In this document: in pieces, positions 44,027 to 53,471 of the stretch
Layout: each line of letters starts with the position of its first letter
Position numbering within the stretch: position 1 is the stretch's first letter
From: Verrucomicrobiales bacterium
GTDB lineage: Bacteria > Verrucomicrobiota > Verrucomicrobiia > Methylacidiphilales > JAAUTS01
Reading direction: 5' to 3'
DNA: 64,000 nucleotides
Assembly (NCBI GenBank): GCA_031256975.1
Contig: JAIRPN010000005.1
Span: forward strand, 1 to 64,000
Notes under the pieces: generated by a model
The model's database searches: none
Seen by the model: only the letters and a program-made list of their open reading frames with translations
Told to the model about the DNA's origin: nothing
Translations under genes and position numbers: made by a program

Positions 44027-44594
44027 AACCTAGTTGCTTTAGCATGTCCAGATATTGCCCCCGAAACCCCGGCGAATCGTCCTGTTGCAATACCCAGCGG
44101 GATGCGGTTAATATTTCGCCCTCCGTCGGTTTTAATTCCAGCAAATCCATCAGGTGTTTCCCCGGCCCCTGATCGCAGGCGGCGTACAATTTAAAATGAA
44201 TCTGGTCAAACCGGCTGACATAATAAACTGTCAGGCACAAGCCGTAATCCTTGCGTACCAGCCGACTGTCAAAGCCATCGGGAACGCCTGTTTTCAATTG
44301 ATCGGACGGTCCCGTATTAAGCCAATTTTCCGGCAAGCTCAATGCCCTTTGCACATCCTTGGCCGCCGCCAGAAGTTCGTCCGGCAACGGACGCGGGTCA
44401 ACAATGACTTCTTTATCCGAAAAATACCGCCCCAGTACATCCACATCCCGGGTGCTGCGCTGAATCAGGTTAAGGGCAAGCAAAGCTGAGCCACCACTCA
44501 CAACCAAACCGAATGGCTGGGAACTTTGCAGCTCCAAACGCTCTCCCAGTAGTTGCAAAGCTCGCTCCAAGGAATCTGTACTTAGTTTGGCCAT
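43995..44594 (-). CDS. Nucleotidyltransferase-like protein (DUF6036/AbiEii type)
   Basis: 199 aa. The motif VVSGGSALLALNLIQRSTRDVDVLG gives the GGS...DxD signature of the polymerase-beta-like nucleotidyltransferase fold; later acidic residues could complete the site. Small stand-alone members of this group are often toxins that add nucleotides to tRNA or proteins, or defence proteins. It is first in a two-gene operon with the 353-aa partner, next to the integrase, a common place for stability or defence cargo. The ATG at 44594 is preceded by TAATCTATAT, a possible -10. Confidence 0.75.
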   Translation of the reverse strand: MAKLSTDSLERALQLLGERLELQSSQPFGLVVSGGSALLALNLIQRSTRDVDVLGRYFSDKEVIVDPRPLPDELLAAAKDVQRALSLPENWLNTGPSDQLKTGVPDGFDSRLVRKDYGLCLTVYYVSRFDQIHFKLYAACDQGPGKHLMDLLELKPTEGEILTASRWVLQQDDSPGFRGQYLDMLKQLGYERIISQLTF

Positions 44595-44673
44595 AGATAT
44601 AGATTACCCGCTCATTATGAGTAGGTAAAGTATTAATTATTGCCTATGCTTTGCGATTTTATCCAATATCATG

Positions 44674-45870
44674 TTATTTAGGAAAGATATTAAACCACTT
44701 TTGTGCATCTTCCTTAGTTACCAATTCCCGATAATTGGCAAATACCATTTGTGGGCTGTTGCCCATTTCCGCACTGACTTGATGCTCGTTCTGCAAGATC
44801 GCGTAACGGTAGGAACAGAATGAATGACGTAATCCGTTTTTCTTCCATTTCACAATGGGATCGCATTTCGCCCCAACCACTTCCGCCGCAGTTTTTTCGG
44901 GACGTGTCAACGGGCTAACCAAGCCATCTTGCTTGGCTATTTTTTTCAACCAAGCAACGAGATTGGGTTGCATTTGGATCAACCGTCGCCCTTTGGTCTT
45001 GGCCTTGGATTTTTTAATCTCAATGTAGCCCCCAGCGAAATTGATCTCTGTCCATTCCATGCGAATGATTTCAGCCGTCCGGATTCCGGCGAAAGCTCCA
45101 AGGACAAGATACGGCAATACGTCCTCCCCAGCTCGGTCAAGCAACCGGCTCATTTCTTCGGGGGTAAAGATTTCGATTTCGCTGTCGTCGTTAACGCTGA
45201 TTTTGACTTTTTCAGCCTCGGTTTTTCCCTCGGGCAAATAGCCGCGCTCGATTGCAAAGCGAAACAGGGTGACGATTACACGACGATAATTATCCTGCGA
45301 GCGAGAGTGCCCGCCGAGTGCATGCAGCCAGTCAGCTATTTCCTTGGAACTGATATTGCTGATATACCCGCTGAAAGCGTCCTTGAATTTCCCCAGACGA
45401 AAGTTCAAATCCCGACGATATTGTTCACTCTTGTGCTGCCGTTGTCTAATAAGTTCGACCACGATTTCCGGCACCATGCGTTGAGTAACTTTGCCATGAC
45501 GTTTGACGTAAAAACGCGCCGCTTCCTGAATATTTGCGATACCACCGAGAATTTTATTGGCAGCAGCCCATTCATTAACCGCCGCATCCAATCGAACGGG
45601 GTAATTCTTTATGGCATCCAAGGCCCGCGTATAAGTCCATGCATCATCATCGGACAAGGATAAGATTTTGTGCTGACCTTCGTTTAGCTGGCGGGCGATT
45701 TTACGGGCTTCCTCTTTGGCTTTTTTATAGTCGGTAAATTGTTGAATCTTGCGCTTGCCTTCATAGTAATTTGCCACACTGAAAACTTTTCGCTGACCCC
45801 GATTTACGGTATAAATTTTAACAATGACCGAGCCTTCTTTAACTTCTTCAACATCGGATTTTCGTGTCAT
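44674..45870 (-). CDS. int: Tyrosine recombinase (integrase) of the ssrA element
   Basis: 398 aa. A SAM-like core-binding domain (about 90-200) precedes the catalytic domain: GAFAGIRTAEI (Arg I), the Lys in IEIKKSKAKTKGRR, GLRHSFCSYR (His-x-x-Arg region), and the Tyr nucleophile in MVFANYREL. It inserts the element at the 3' end of the tmRNA gene, 59 bp from its start. The ATG at 45870 begins MTRKSDVEEV; in-frame ATGs at 45879 and 45906 are alternatives. It reads away from ssrA into the element, the usual arrangement. Confidence 0.92.
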   Translation of the reverse strand: MTRKSDVEEVKEGSVIVKIYTVNRGQRKVFSVANYYEGKRKIQQFTDYKKAKEEARKIARQLNEGQHKILSLSDDDAWTYTRALDAIKNYPVRLDAAVNEWAAANKILGGIANIQEAARFYVKRHGKVTQRMVPEIVVELIRQRQHKSEQYRRDLNFRLGKFKDAFSGYISNISSKEIADWLHALGGHSRSQDNYRRVIVTLFRFAIERGYLPEGKTEAEKVKISVNDDSEIEIFTPEEMSRLLDRAGEDVLPYLVLGAFAGIRTAEIIRMEWTEINFAGGYIEIKKSKAKTKGRRLIQMQPNLVAWLKKIAKQDGLVSPLTRPEKTAAEVVGAKCDPIVKWKKNGLRHSFCSYRYAILQNEHQVSAEMGNSPQMVFANYRELVTKEDAQKWFNIFPK

Positions 45871-45928
45871 ATTGCACATTTTGTGTGCAAAGTGTGTGCA
45901 AAACAAGAAAATAATGAATTTTCTAGAG

Positions 45929-46279
45929 TGGAGGCGGTGGGACTCGAACCCACGTCCTTAATCGAGAGAACGCCTGCCTCTACAAGCTTAGTGGTTGGTT
46001 GATTTTCGAGTCACGGGTTGCGCAACCACACGCTCCGAAACCTTAGCCTCCGCGTCAATTCACTCCGCAAGCCGGCGACTCACTTTGCGGACAGCCCTGC
46101 TAATAGCGTCTTATTCCCCTAGCAGGGGTTGGAGATAAGACGTCACGGCAACTTAGGCCGCGAGAGCCAACTCTTCGTTAGCATTTAATTTTTTGAACCG
46201 GGTGATTAACGAGGCCAACCAGTTCAGTCCTCGGCTTGCCACAGACGCACGTTCGAGAAAGTCGAAACCGAGCGCCCCC
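45929..46279 (-). ncRNA. ssrA: tmRNA (one-piece)
   Basis: 351 nt. The 5' end GGGGGCGCTCGGTTTCGAC and the 3' end GGTTCGAGTCCCACCGCCTCC form the tRNA-Ala-like acceptor and T-arm; seven acceptor pairs (one G-U) join 46273-46279 to 45930-45936. The tag frame lies at 46153-46182 and reads ANEELALAA then TAA. tmRNA rescues stalled ribosomes and marks the product for proteolysis. CCA is not encoded. The integrase gene starts 59 bp past the 3' end, so this is the attachment gene of the element, and the 3' end here has been kept functional. Confidence 0.97.
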
Positions 46280-46298
46280 TTGTCATTTAGACGTTAAC

Positions 46299-46326
46299 AG
46301 TATAGCCTTTCCTGAATGACAGGCAA
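46299..46326 (-). promoter_or_regulatory. Promoter of ssrA
   Basis: On the minus strand -35 TTGCCT (46321-46326) and -10 TATACT (46299-46304) are 16 bp apart, predicting a start about 12 nt before the mature 5' end. The -35 box overlaps the first codons of the divergent PDZ gene. Confidence 0.6.
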
Positions 46327-47176
46327 CTTATTCCGCATCTCCCTTGGCATTCTGCTTCTCACTGTGAGTGCCTACCATGAATGCCCCGCCCAGGATGATG
46401 CGTTGCAGTCGCCGTTTGAACCCTCACTAGGTCTCGCCATTCCGTTGAAACAAGGAGCTGAGCAGGTATTGGTCACTCAAAAATTCTTATTAAACAACAA
46501 CGTCATCATCCAACCCGGCGACCAGATTCGCGTGATATTTCCCCGCCCCGAGGTTAACGACAGGGACGTGCGGATGAAAAATTCCAAGAAAAACCTGGAA
46601 AGCACGTTCTCCCGTCAACCCAGCAAGATCGGTAGCCATGACGACGAGTACACCGAATCCGCCATCTATCGCGCGGCACTCGACCGTTCAACTAAGACTG
46701 TCTGGAAAAATGAAATGGTATTCCGCGGTTACATCGACCGGATGGACCTGACCAACAACATTCTGGTGTTTCAACATCCCGGTTCCGAGCAATTGACCGT
46801 CGACCTGTTTTCATTCCCGCAAGACCTGTTCCTTGGCGAAAGCAACGGCAAGATTACCGTGCTCGCGGTACGCAAGGAATCACAATCCGAAAAGCTCGGC
46901 ATTAGCGCCGGAGCCACGCTAAGTGCCATGAATGGCAAGCCCCTCGCCAACCTGGAGGATTTCCGCAGCCGCTATTTCAACGAAAAGACCAGCCTGGAAG
47001 ACCAAAATAAACCCATGGTAATGACCTTCATCCTCAAGGGGGAAACCACGCCAAAAGACCTGACCTACAAACTGCCCATTTCGCTTAACAGCAACGCATT
47101 GATGATGGATTTGCCCGATCCCAACACGGCTCCGAAGCCTTCCGCCAGTGGCACCACGGCAAAACCGGCGCAATAA
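46316..47176 (+). CDS. Exported PDZ-like protein
   Basis: 286 aa with a signal peptide (ISLGILLLTVSAYHECPAQ, cleavage near residue 26). Residues about 170-245 resemble a PDZ domain: GKITVLAVRKESQSEKLGISAGATLSAMNGKPL matches the carboxylate-binding and GxxxGDxI-type turns. The middle is a beta-rich part of unknown type; the tail is Pro/Ala-rich. No protease triad is present, so it is a periplasmic binding or scaffold protein. The start is set by the signal peptide, although it overlaps the ssrA promoter. Confidence 0.75.
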   Translation: MTGNLFRISLGILLLTVSAYHECPAQDDALQSPFEPSLGLAIPLKQGAEQVLVTQKFLLNNNVIIQPGDQIRVIFPRPEVNDRDVRMKNSKKNLESTFSRQPSKIGSHDDEYTESAIYRAALDRSTKTVWKNEMVFRGYIDRMDLTNNILVFQHPGSEQLTVDLFSFPQDLFLGESNGKITVLAVRKESQSEKLGISAGATLSAMNGKPLANLEDFRSRYFNEKTSLEDQNKPMVMTFILKGETTPKDLTYKLPISLNSNALMMDLPDPNTAPKPSASGTTAKPAQ

Positions 47177-47179
47177 TAT

Positions 47180-47956
47180 TCAATGTTTCGACGCCGTCAA
47201 TTGGTCGCGCAATTTCGTCGTTAGCGGACAGGCAACCAATGGTTCGCCATCAAACTCTGTTAACGGCATGACTCCGATCCTGCTATTGGTCAAAAAAATC
47301 TCGTCGGCACTTTGCAACGCCGCTAACGGCGATCTGACCTGCCGAACCTCTCCAGAAAAATTCTCCAATACCCAGCGACGAATCACCCCGCTACGGCAGC
47401 CGCAAGCCAGCTCTGGGGTAAACAACACTCCGTCCTTAAACCAAAACACATTGGCCATCGCCGCCGAGGCGATTTCACTGTTCTCATTCAATAACAACAT
47501 CTCGTCCCAGGAACCGCGTTCCAGCCAAGCCTGATAGTGCAACAAATAACTCAATGTCTTGTAACGCGATTCCCACGCCAACGACGAAAGCCGCAACGGC
47601 GAGACCGCAACGCGATAACTTTCCGGCAACGCCGGCAATCCGGGAGTAAACGACGCATGCAATGCCGACGGGGTCAAAAACCACCGCCAGATTCCGGTTC
47701 CACGCGGCGTCATGGTCAACGCCGACAAGTCAGGCAACTTGATTCCCAAGGCTTGCGCCGCCTCGCGCAAATTCTGCTCATGCCAGTCGCGAAACTGCAC
47801 CGTGCCGGATTTCACGATTAGCGTCTCAAAAGTTCCCAAACCGTAACGAAATCCCAAATCTTCAATTCCAACCGACGCCTTCTTGCCGAACATTTCATAA
47901 ATGCCCTTCAACTCCGCCTTCAACTGTCCAAACCCGCCAATCGATTCGTCCGTCAT
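47180..47956 (-). CDS. pabC: Aminodeoxychorismate lyase-like class IV aminotransferase
   Basis: 258 aa with the fold-type IV PLP pattern: FRYGLGTFETL near the start, the Lys in ESRYKTLSYLLHYQAWLERG, and the EIASAAMANVFW and FLTNSRIGVMPL segments. PabC releases pyruvate from aminodeoxychorismate to give p-aminobenzoate for folate. It lies directly after pabB, whose stop is 4 bp upstream of this ATG, which settles the role over D-amino acid or branched-chain aminotransferases. A TTG at 47977 in frame is an alternative start. Confidence 0.88.
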   Translation of the reverse strand: MTDESIGGFGQLKAELKGIYEMFGKKASVGIEDLGFRYGLGTFETLIVKSGTVQFRDWHEQNLREAAQALGIKLPDLSALTMTPRGTGIWRWFLTPSALHASFTPGLPALPESYRVAVSPLRLSSLAWESRYKTLSYLLHYQAWLERGSWDEMLLLNENSEIASAAMANVFWFKDGVLFTPELACGCRSGVIRRWVLENFSGEVRQVRSPLAALQSADEIFLTNSRIGVMPLTEFDGEPLVACPLTTKLRDQLTASKH

Positions 47957-47960
47957 AAAT

Positions 47961-49118
47961 TTATTTCTGTCTTCCAATTTCGGTTTTCAGCCTTTCATAA
48001 ACAGCAAACGCTTCCTTCAAGGCCCGTGCCTTGTGCCCGGTTTCCGCGAACTCGTCATTAGCGTCCGAACCACTGGTAATCCCGCTGCCGGTCATGAATG
48101 ACAAGCAATTGTCACGCCATTCCGCGGTGCGGATCGCGATGTTAAATTGTGCGCTGCCGTCATAACCGAAATACCCGATCGCCCCGGTGAAAAAACCACG
48201 TTCAAAAGGTTCCAGCTCATCGATAATCTCCATCGCCCTCTTCTTCGGCGCCCCGGTGATCGAACCTCCCGGGAAACAAGCCCGCAACGCCTGCACCGGA
48301 GAAATTCCCTCTCGCAATTTTCCCTCTACCGTGGAGACCAAATGAAACACATGCGACAGTTTTTCGCAAACCAGCAACTCGTCCGCCCGTACCGAACCGT
48401 ATTCGCAAATCTGCCCCAGATCATTGCGCTCCAAATCGGTAATCATCACCAGCTCCGCCCGCTCTTTCGGCGACGCTAACAGCGAAGCTTCGTTCCGGCG
48501 GTCTTCCTCGTCATTAGCGCCGCGCGGCTTCGTGCCCTTGATCGGCTTGGTCACCACCCGGCCATCCCGGATGGCCAGGAACAATTCCGGCGAAGCACTC
48601 AACAAGGTTCGGTCGGCCCCGATGCAATAAGCCGCCAGCGGCGAGGCAGTCAGCGACCACAAAATCTTGAAAAAAGCCCACGCATCGAAATCGCGAACCT
48701 CACGTACAAAGGTTCGCGCCAGATTCGCCTGGTAAATATCCCCGCTGCGGATGTATTCCTGCGCCGCCCTGACCATTTGCGTGTACTGCCGCAAATCAAT
48801 CGCCTCACCCCAGCCGGATAATTCGCCGTCGCCAAGCGCCGGATTCACCCGTTCGCCAAGGAATTCACGCGCCGATGCCGCACGCAATTGCGGATAAAAG
48901 GCAAAGTCAAAATCCCCCTCGTAGGTAAAATAACCCACTGCCGCACCGGGTGGATGAAATTCGTCATTAGCGCCACCGCGACAACGCTTGCGAAGTTCCG
49001 CATCCAGCAAATCCCAGTCCCGCCAACTGCCGCGCAAACGATATTCCGGCTCGTCGAACAGATAGACGCAATCATCTATCCCGTGCCGCAACAACGCCGC
49101 TGTTAGCGCCCCGTTCAT
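47961..49118 (-). CDS. pabB: Aminodeoxychorismate synthase component I
   Basis: 385 aa, chorismate-binding domain throughout. PIKGTKPRG carries the Lys that marks PabB (anthranilate synthase has PIAGT). Other family marks are ELVMITDLERNDLGQ, CFPGGSITGAPKKRAMEIIDELEP and GAIGYFGYDG. It aminates chorismate on the way to p-aminobenzoate. The ATG overlaps the M16 peptidase stop (ATGA). The glutamine-hydrolysing subunit PabA is not next to it. It is somewhat short because the N-terminal part is reduced. Confidence 0.93.
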   Translation of the reverse strand: MNGALTAALLRHGIDDCVYLFDEPEYRLRGSWRDWDLLDAELRKRCRGGANDEFHPPGAAVGYFTYEGDFDFAFYPQLRAASAREFLGERVNPALGDGELSGWGEAIDLRQYTQMVRAAQEYIRSGDIYQANLARTFVREVRDFDAWAFFKILWSLTASPLAAYCIGADRTLLSASPELFLAIRDGRVVTKPIKGTKPRGANDEEDRRNEASLLASPKERAELVMITDLERNDLGQICEYGSVRADELLVCEKLSHVFHLVSTVEGKLREGISPVQALRACFPGGSITGAPKKRAMEIIDELEPFERGFFTGAIGYFGYDGSAQFNIAIRTAEWRDNCLSFMTGSGITSGSDANDEFAETGHKARALKEAFAVYERLKTEIGRQK

Positions 49119-50392
49119 AAATAAAACGGCTTGCTGACTTCCCGGAGCAATTTTTCATCCACTCCCGGCCCCACCACGCCAAGCGACATCCTGCCCGGCC
49201 GGAACAACTCGCGCGCCACCGCTTGTACTCCCTCCGTGGTTACCTTTTCCAAATCCTGCAACATTTCTTTCGGCTGCAGCATATAACCCAAGCCGATTAA
49301 CGATTCCCCCATCCACATCATGCGGCTGGTGGTGCTTTCCAAGTGCAACTTGATCTGCCCGATCAAATAATCCTTGGCCTGCCGCAACTCCTTGTCCGAC
49401 ACGCGGCGTTCAACGGTCTTTTGCAATTCTGCCGCCACCAGTTTCAACGCCTTGCCCAGCTTGGCGGAATCGACGCCCGCCTGCACGTAAAAAGCCCCGG
49501 TCTCACGAAAATGCGCGGTGGTCGAATTGATTGAATAAGCCAGTCCGTGCTTTTCACGCACCGTCTGGAACAGGCGCGAACTCATATTCTCGCCGAGAAT
49601 CACACTGAGCAATTTCAAGGCATAACGCCGTGGATCGGTTTTCGGGTAAGCCAGAACCCCGAGCGCCAGATGACATTGCTGGATCGGCTTGTCGATCGGT
49701 ACCAAAGTCACCTGTTTGGTGGTTAGCGGCCTGTAGGCAGGAATTTTTTCGTCTTCTCCGTGACGTGACATCTTGAGGTACTTGGCAAGCAGTTTCCTCA
49801 CCTTCTCCTCATCAACACCACCGGCGACGCTAACCACCAACGATTCCGGACTATAATGCTGACGCCAAAAATCCATCAAATCCGCTCGTCTCATCTCCGT
49901 CACCGATTCCGGCGAACCGGCAATCGGCCGGCCAATGCCGTACTTCGGCCAGATCGCCTGATTGAGCTTTTCCGTCACCAAGCTCGAGGGCTGATCCTCA
50001 TACATGCGGATTTCCTCCAAAATCACCCCACGCTCGCGTTCGATTTCCTCCTTGGGAAAATTGGAATTCCACAACATGTCGAACAACACGTCCAGCGCCA
50101 GATCGAGATGATCGGCATCCAGCCGTGCGTAATAACAGGTCATCTCCTCGGCGGTAAAGGCGTTCAGATCACCGCCACGGCTTTCGATCTCCTGGGAAAT
50201 TTGCAGGGCATTGCGCCGCCGGGTTCCCTTGAACAGCATGTGTTCCAGAAAATGCGCCCCGCCATACAGTCCTTTTTTCTCAAACAACGACCCCGTGCGA
50301 AACCACAACCCCACCGACACGCTATCCACATGCGGCATCGAACAAAACGCCAATGACGATCTCCCAACTTGCAACGACTCATAAGCCACCAT
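49115..50392 (-). CDS. M16 zinc peptidase
   Basis: 425 aa. The inverted zinc motif HFLEH (in GGAHFLEHMLFKGT) and the distal Glu in NAFTAEEMTCYYA identify the processing-peptidase-like M16B family; the second half is the inactive homologous domain. The start at 50392 is chosen for the AAGG 4-5 nt upstream and because the extra 12 residues from 50428 are not family-like. No signal peptide is seen, so it is cytosolic or exported otherwise. It heads the operon with pabB and pabC, with overlapping stop/start. Confidence 0.93.
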   Translation of the reverse strand: MVAYESLQVGRSSLAFCSMPHVDSVSVGLWFRTGSLFEKKGLYGGAHFLEHMLFKGTRRRNALQISQEIESRGGDLNAFTAEEMTCYYARLDADHLDLALDVLFDMLWNSNFPKEEIERERGVILEEIRMYEDQPSSLVTEKLNQAIWPKYGIGRPIAGSPESVTEMRRADLMDFWRQHYSPESLVVSVAGGVDEEKVRKLLAKYLKMSRHGEDEKIPAYRPLTTKQVTLVPIDKPIQQCHLALGVLAYPKTDPRRYALKLLSVILGENMSSRLFQTVREKHGLAYSINSTTAHFRETGAFYVQAGVDSAKLGKALKLVAAELQKTVERRVSDKELRQAKDYLIGQIKLHLESTTSRMMWMGESLIGLGYMLQPKEMLQDLEKVTTEGVQAVARELFRPGRMSLGVVGPGVDEKLLREVSKPFYL

Positions 50393-50440
50393 AAACCTTA
50401 AAAATAGCCTCCCGGACAGGCGCGGCAAGACATTGTCCCG

Positions 50441-51319
50441 TCACAACTTCAAAATCTTCTTCAGCTCTACCACGCAGGGATTTTCGCCGTTAGCGGGTTC
50501 CACCAGATAATATTGCATCAGCGGTTTCGGATTTTTCAACGGCTTGAATACTGTTCCCTGACCGCAATAGTACGCCAGATTTTCGCTCAGGAACGTCACC
50601 CCCAACCCCGCCGCCACCATGTTGACCGCCAGAATACGGCTTTGCGCCTCTTCGATGATCTTCGGCACGAACCCGGCATTCTGGCAACTGCTCATGATAT
50701 TGCTGAACAAGCCCGGATTCACCTGGTACGGAAACAGGATGAAATTCTCCTTCGCTAACGACAACAACGAAATTTCCTTTTTCACGGTTAGCGGGTGATT
50801 GTCAGGCAAAACGATGCCCATGGCCTCGGTGGCAATCGGCGTACTGGTAATGCCGTGCACATTGCCGACCAATGAAATAATCGCCGCGTCCAGCCGCTGC
50901 AACGACACCTCGCGCGCCAGTTGCTCGGAGTGTTCCTGCTTCAGTTGCAACAACACCTTCGGCAGCCGCTGCCGCAAACTGCGCAGCAGCGAGGGCAAAA
51001 AACTCGCCATTGCCGATTCCGTGTAACCCAACGCCAACGCTCCCCGTTCACCATTGGCGGCCTCACGGGTTTCCTTGACCAAGGCTTCGACATCATTCAA
51101 CAGCTCCGCCACACGTCCGTACAAGAATCGTCCAGCATGCGTCAATTTCACACTGCGCTTGTCACGGTCAAACAACGGCTTGCCGATTTCCTCCTCCAAT
51201 TGCTGGATCTGCCGCGACAGGGCCGGCTGGGTCAAATTCAACTCCTCTGCCGCACGACGGAAATTCAGATGATCGGCCACCATCTGGAATGACTTCAACA
51301 ATCTGAGCTCGATATTCAT
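50441..51319 (-). CDS. LysR-type regulator divergent from leuCD
   Basis: 292 aa. N-terminal LysR helix-turn-helix (LNFRRAAEELNLTQPALSRQI) and the usual effector domain. It is divergently transcribed from leuC with 95 bp between the starts, so it probably controls leucine synthesis genes and itself. Two identical 13-bp direct repeats lie in that gap. It is a different subgroup from the regulator at 4418, and the gap has no ATAC-N7-GTAT palindrome. Confidence 0.92.
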   Translation of the reverse strand: MNIELRLLKSFQMVADHLNFRRAAEELNLTQPALSRQIQQLEEEIGKPLFDRDKRSVKLTHAGRFLYGRVAELLNDVEALVKETREAANGERGALALGYTESAMASFLPSLLRSLRQRLPKVLLQLKQEHSEQLAREVSLQRLDAAIISLVGNVHGITSTPIATEAMGIVLPDNHPLTVKKEISLLSLAKENFILFPYQVNPGLFSNIMSSCQNAGFVPKIIEEAQSRILAVNMVAAGLGVTFLSENLAYYCGQGTVFKPLKNPKPLMQYYLVEPANGENPCVVELKKILKL

Positions 51320-51330
51320 TGATGCATTAA

Positions 51331-51375
51331 ATTTATCACAAAATAAAAAAATACTACTTCTAATTTATCACAAAA
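51331..51375. promoter_or_regulatory. Direct repeats in the LysR-leuC gap
   Basis: ATTTATCACAAAA occurs at 51331-51343 and again at 51363-51375, 32 bp (about three helix turns) apart and in the same orientation. They lie between the divergent LysR and leuC starts and are likely binding sites for the LysR protein or overlapping promoter parts. Confidence 0.6.
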
Positions 51376-51414
51376 CACCGCACAATCTTCGCAAACAAAC
51401 GCAAAAGGATTTTT

Positions 51415-52821
51415 ATGGGTAAAACATTATTCGAGAAAGTTTGGGACGCGCATACCGTCACGGTATTGCCGAACGGCCAGACACAATTATTGATCGGCAC
51501 ACACTTGATCCACGAGGTCACCAGCCCGCAGGCCTTCGCCATGATCCGCGAATTGGGCTTGAAGGTCAAATTCCCGCACCGCACCTTCGCCACGGTCGAC
51601 CATATCGTCCCAACCGACGTGATGTTCGAGCCTTTCGCCGACCCCTTGGCCGACGCGATGATGAAGGAATTGCGCAAGAACTGCGCCGAATTCGGCGTCA
51701 CCTTCTTTGACCGCAACACCGGCAAACAGGGCATCGTCCACGTCGTCGGGCCGGAACAAGGCATCACCCAACCCGGCACCACCATCGCCTGCGGCGACTC
51801 CCACACCTCCACCCACGGCGCGTTCGGCGCGATCGCTTTCGGCATCGGTACCACCCAGGTGCGCGACCTGTTGGCCACCCAGACCATGGCCTTGGGCAAA
51901 TTGAAAGTCCGCCGCATCGAAGTGAACGGCAAATTGCGTCCCGGCGTTTATGCCAAGGACGTGATCCTGCACATCATCCGCACCTTGGGCGTCAATGGCG
52001 GCACCGGCTTCGCCTATGAATACGCCGGCGAAGTGTTCGACAATTTCACCATGGAAGAACGCATGACCGTTTGCAACATGTCCATCGAGGGCGGTGCGCG
52101 CGTCGGCTACGTCAATCCGGATGAAAAAACCTTTGAATTCCTGAAAGGCCGTCCCTATTCCCCGCAAGGCGCGGAATGGGACAAAGCCGTGGCACGTTGG
52201 AAATCCTTCGCTTCCGACAAGGACGCCAAGTATGACGACATCGTTGTCATTCAGGCTGAAAGCATCGAACCGACCGTGACCTGGGGCATCACCCCCGGCC
52301 AGGGCGTGTTCATCAGTGAAAATATCCCGACTATCGAGGCTTCACCCGAAAGTGAAAAAGCCTTGATCAAGGAAGCCTTGGAACACATGAAGTTCGAAGG
52401 CGGTACTCCGATCAAAGGCAAAAAGATCAACGTCGCCTTCTTGGGGTCCTGCACCAACGGTCGCTTGAGCGATTTCCAGGAAGCGGCGAAATACTTGAAG
52501 GGTCGTCACGTCGCTCCCGGCGTGAAGGCTATCGCAGTGCCCGGCTCTCAAGTCGTCGCCGCCTTGTGCGAAAAATTAGGCTTGGACAAAGTATTCACGG
52601 AAGCCGGTTTTGAATGGCGCGCCGCGGGTTGCTCCATGTGCTTGGCGATGAACCCCGACAAATTGGTCGGCGACCAATTATGCGCCAGCTCCAGCAACCG
52701 TAACTTCAAGGGCCGTCAAGGCAGCGTCACCGGACGCACCCTGTTGATGAGCCCCGTCATGGTCTGCGCTGCTGCCGTCACTGGCGAAGTCAGCGACGCC
52801 CGCGAAGTATTCAAGGCATAA
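51415..52821 (+). CDS. leuC: 3-isopropylmalate dehydratase large subunit
   Basis: 468 aa, the family length. The iron-sulfur cysteines are present in [13 protein letters not shown] and in [13 protein letters not shown]. With LeuD it converts 2-isopropylmalate to 3-isopropylmalate in leucine synthesis. AAAGGA precedes the ATG. First gene of the leuC-leuD-methyltransferase operon under the divergent LysR protein. Confidence 0.98.
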   Translation: MGKTLFEKVWDAHTVTVLPNGQTQLLIGTHLIHEVTSPQAFAMIRELGLKVKFPHRTFATVDHIVPTDVMFEPFADPLADAMMKELRKNCAEFGVTFFDRNTGKQGIVHVVGPEQGITQPGTTIACGDSHTSTHGAFGAIAFGIGTTQVRDLLATQTMALGKLKVRRIEVNGKLRPGVYAKDVILHIIRTLGVNGGTGFAYEYAGEVFDNFTMEERMTVCNMSIEGGARVGYVNPDEKTFEFLKGRPYSPQGAEWDKAVARWKSFASDKDAKYDDIVVIQAESIEPTVTWGITPGQGVFISENIPTIEASPESEKALIKEALEHMKFEGGTPIKGKKINVAFLGSCTNGRLSDFQEAAKYLKGRHVAPGVKAIAVPGSQVVAALCEKLGLDKVFTEAGFEWRAAGCSMCLAMNPDKLVGDQLCASSSNRNFKGRQGSVTGRTLLMSPVMVCAAAVTGEVSDAREVFKA

Positions 52822-52865
52822 ACGCTAACCACAACTCACTAACTACTATTTACTGAAAGAACATT

Positions 52866-53471
52866 ATGGCATTGGCAAAAATCACCCAAGTAAGCGGACG
52901 GGCTGTTCCCGTACGCGGCGACGATCTGGACACTGACCGCATCATTCCCGCGCGTTACATGAAATGCGTGACCTTCGATGGTCTCGGCGAATTCATGTTT
53001 TACGATGTGCGCTTTGATGAACAGGGCAACCAGAAACAACATCCCTTGAACGAGGAACGTTTCAAAGGCGCCACCATCCTGATTAGCGGCAATAATTTCG
53101 GCTGCGGCAGCTCCCGCGAGCACGCCCCGCAGGCCATCTACCGCTACGGCATCCGTGCCGTCATTGCCGAAGGCTTTGCCGAAATCTTCTTCGGCAACTC
53201 CACCACCCTGAGTCTGCCATGCGTCAGCGTCAGCCGCGCCGACCGCGAGACCCTGCAACAAATGGTGGAAAAGGACGCCAATACCGAGATCACCGTGGAT
53301 CTCGAAAAGAAAACCGTCACCGCCAACGGCAAGGTATTCCCCTGTGACATCCGCGAAAGCGCCCGTCAGGCCCTGACCAGCGGACATTGGGATCCCATCG
53401 CCGAATTGCTGGAAAGCGGCAAGAAAGTCGACGAGGTAGCCGACAAAGTCGGCTACATGGCCGTCCGCTAA
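52866..53471 (+). CDS. leuD: 3-isopropylmalate dehydratase small subunit
   Basis: 201 aa, full length. Marks of the swivelling aconitase domain are DLDTDRIIPARYMK, GNNFGCGSSREHAPQAIYRYGIRAVIAEGFAEIF and NSTTLSLPCV. It forms the enzyme with LeuC. AAAGAA precedes the ATG; 44 bp separate it from leuC. Confidence 0.98.
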   Translation: MALAKITQVSGRAVPVRGDDLDTDRIIPARYMKCVTFDGLGEFMFYDVRFDEQGNQKQHPLNEERFKGATILISGNNFGCGSSREHAPQAIYRYGIRAVIAEGFAEIFFGNSTTLSLPCVSVSRADRETLQQMVEKDANTEITVDLEKKTVTANGKVFPCDIRESARQALTSGHWDPIAELLESGKKVDEVADKVGYMAVR

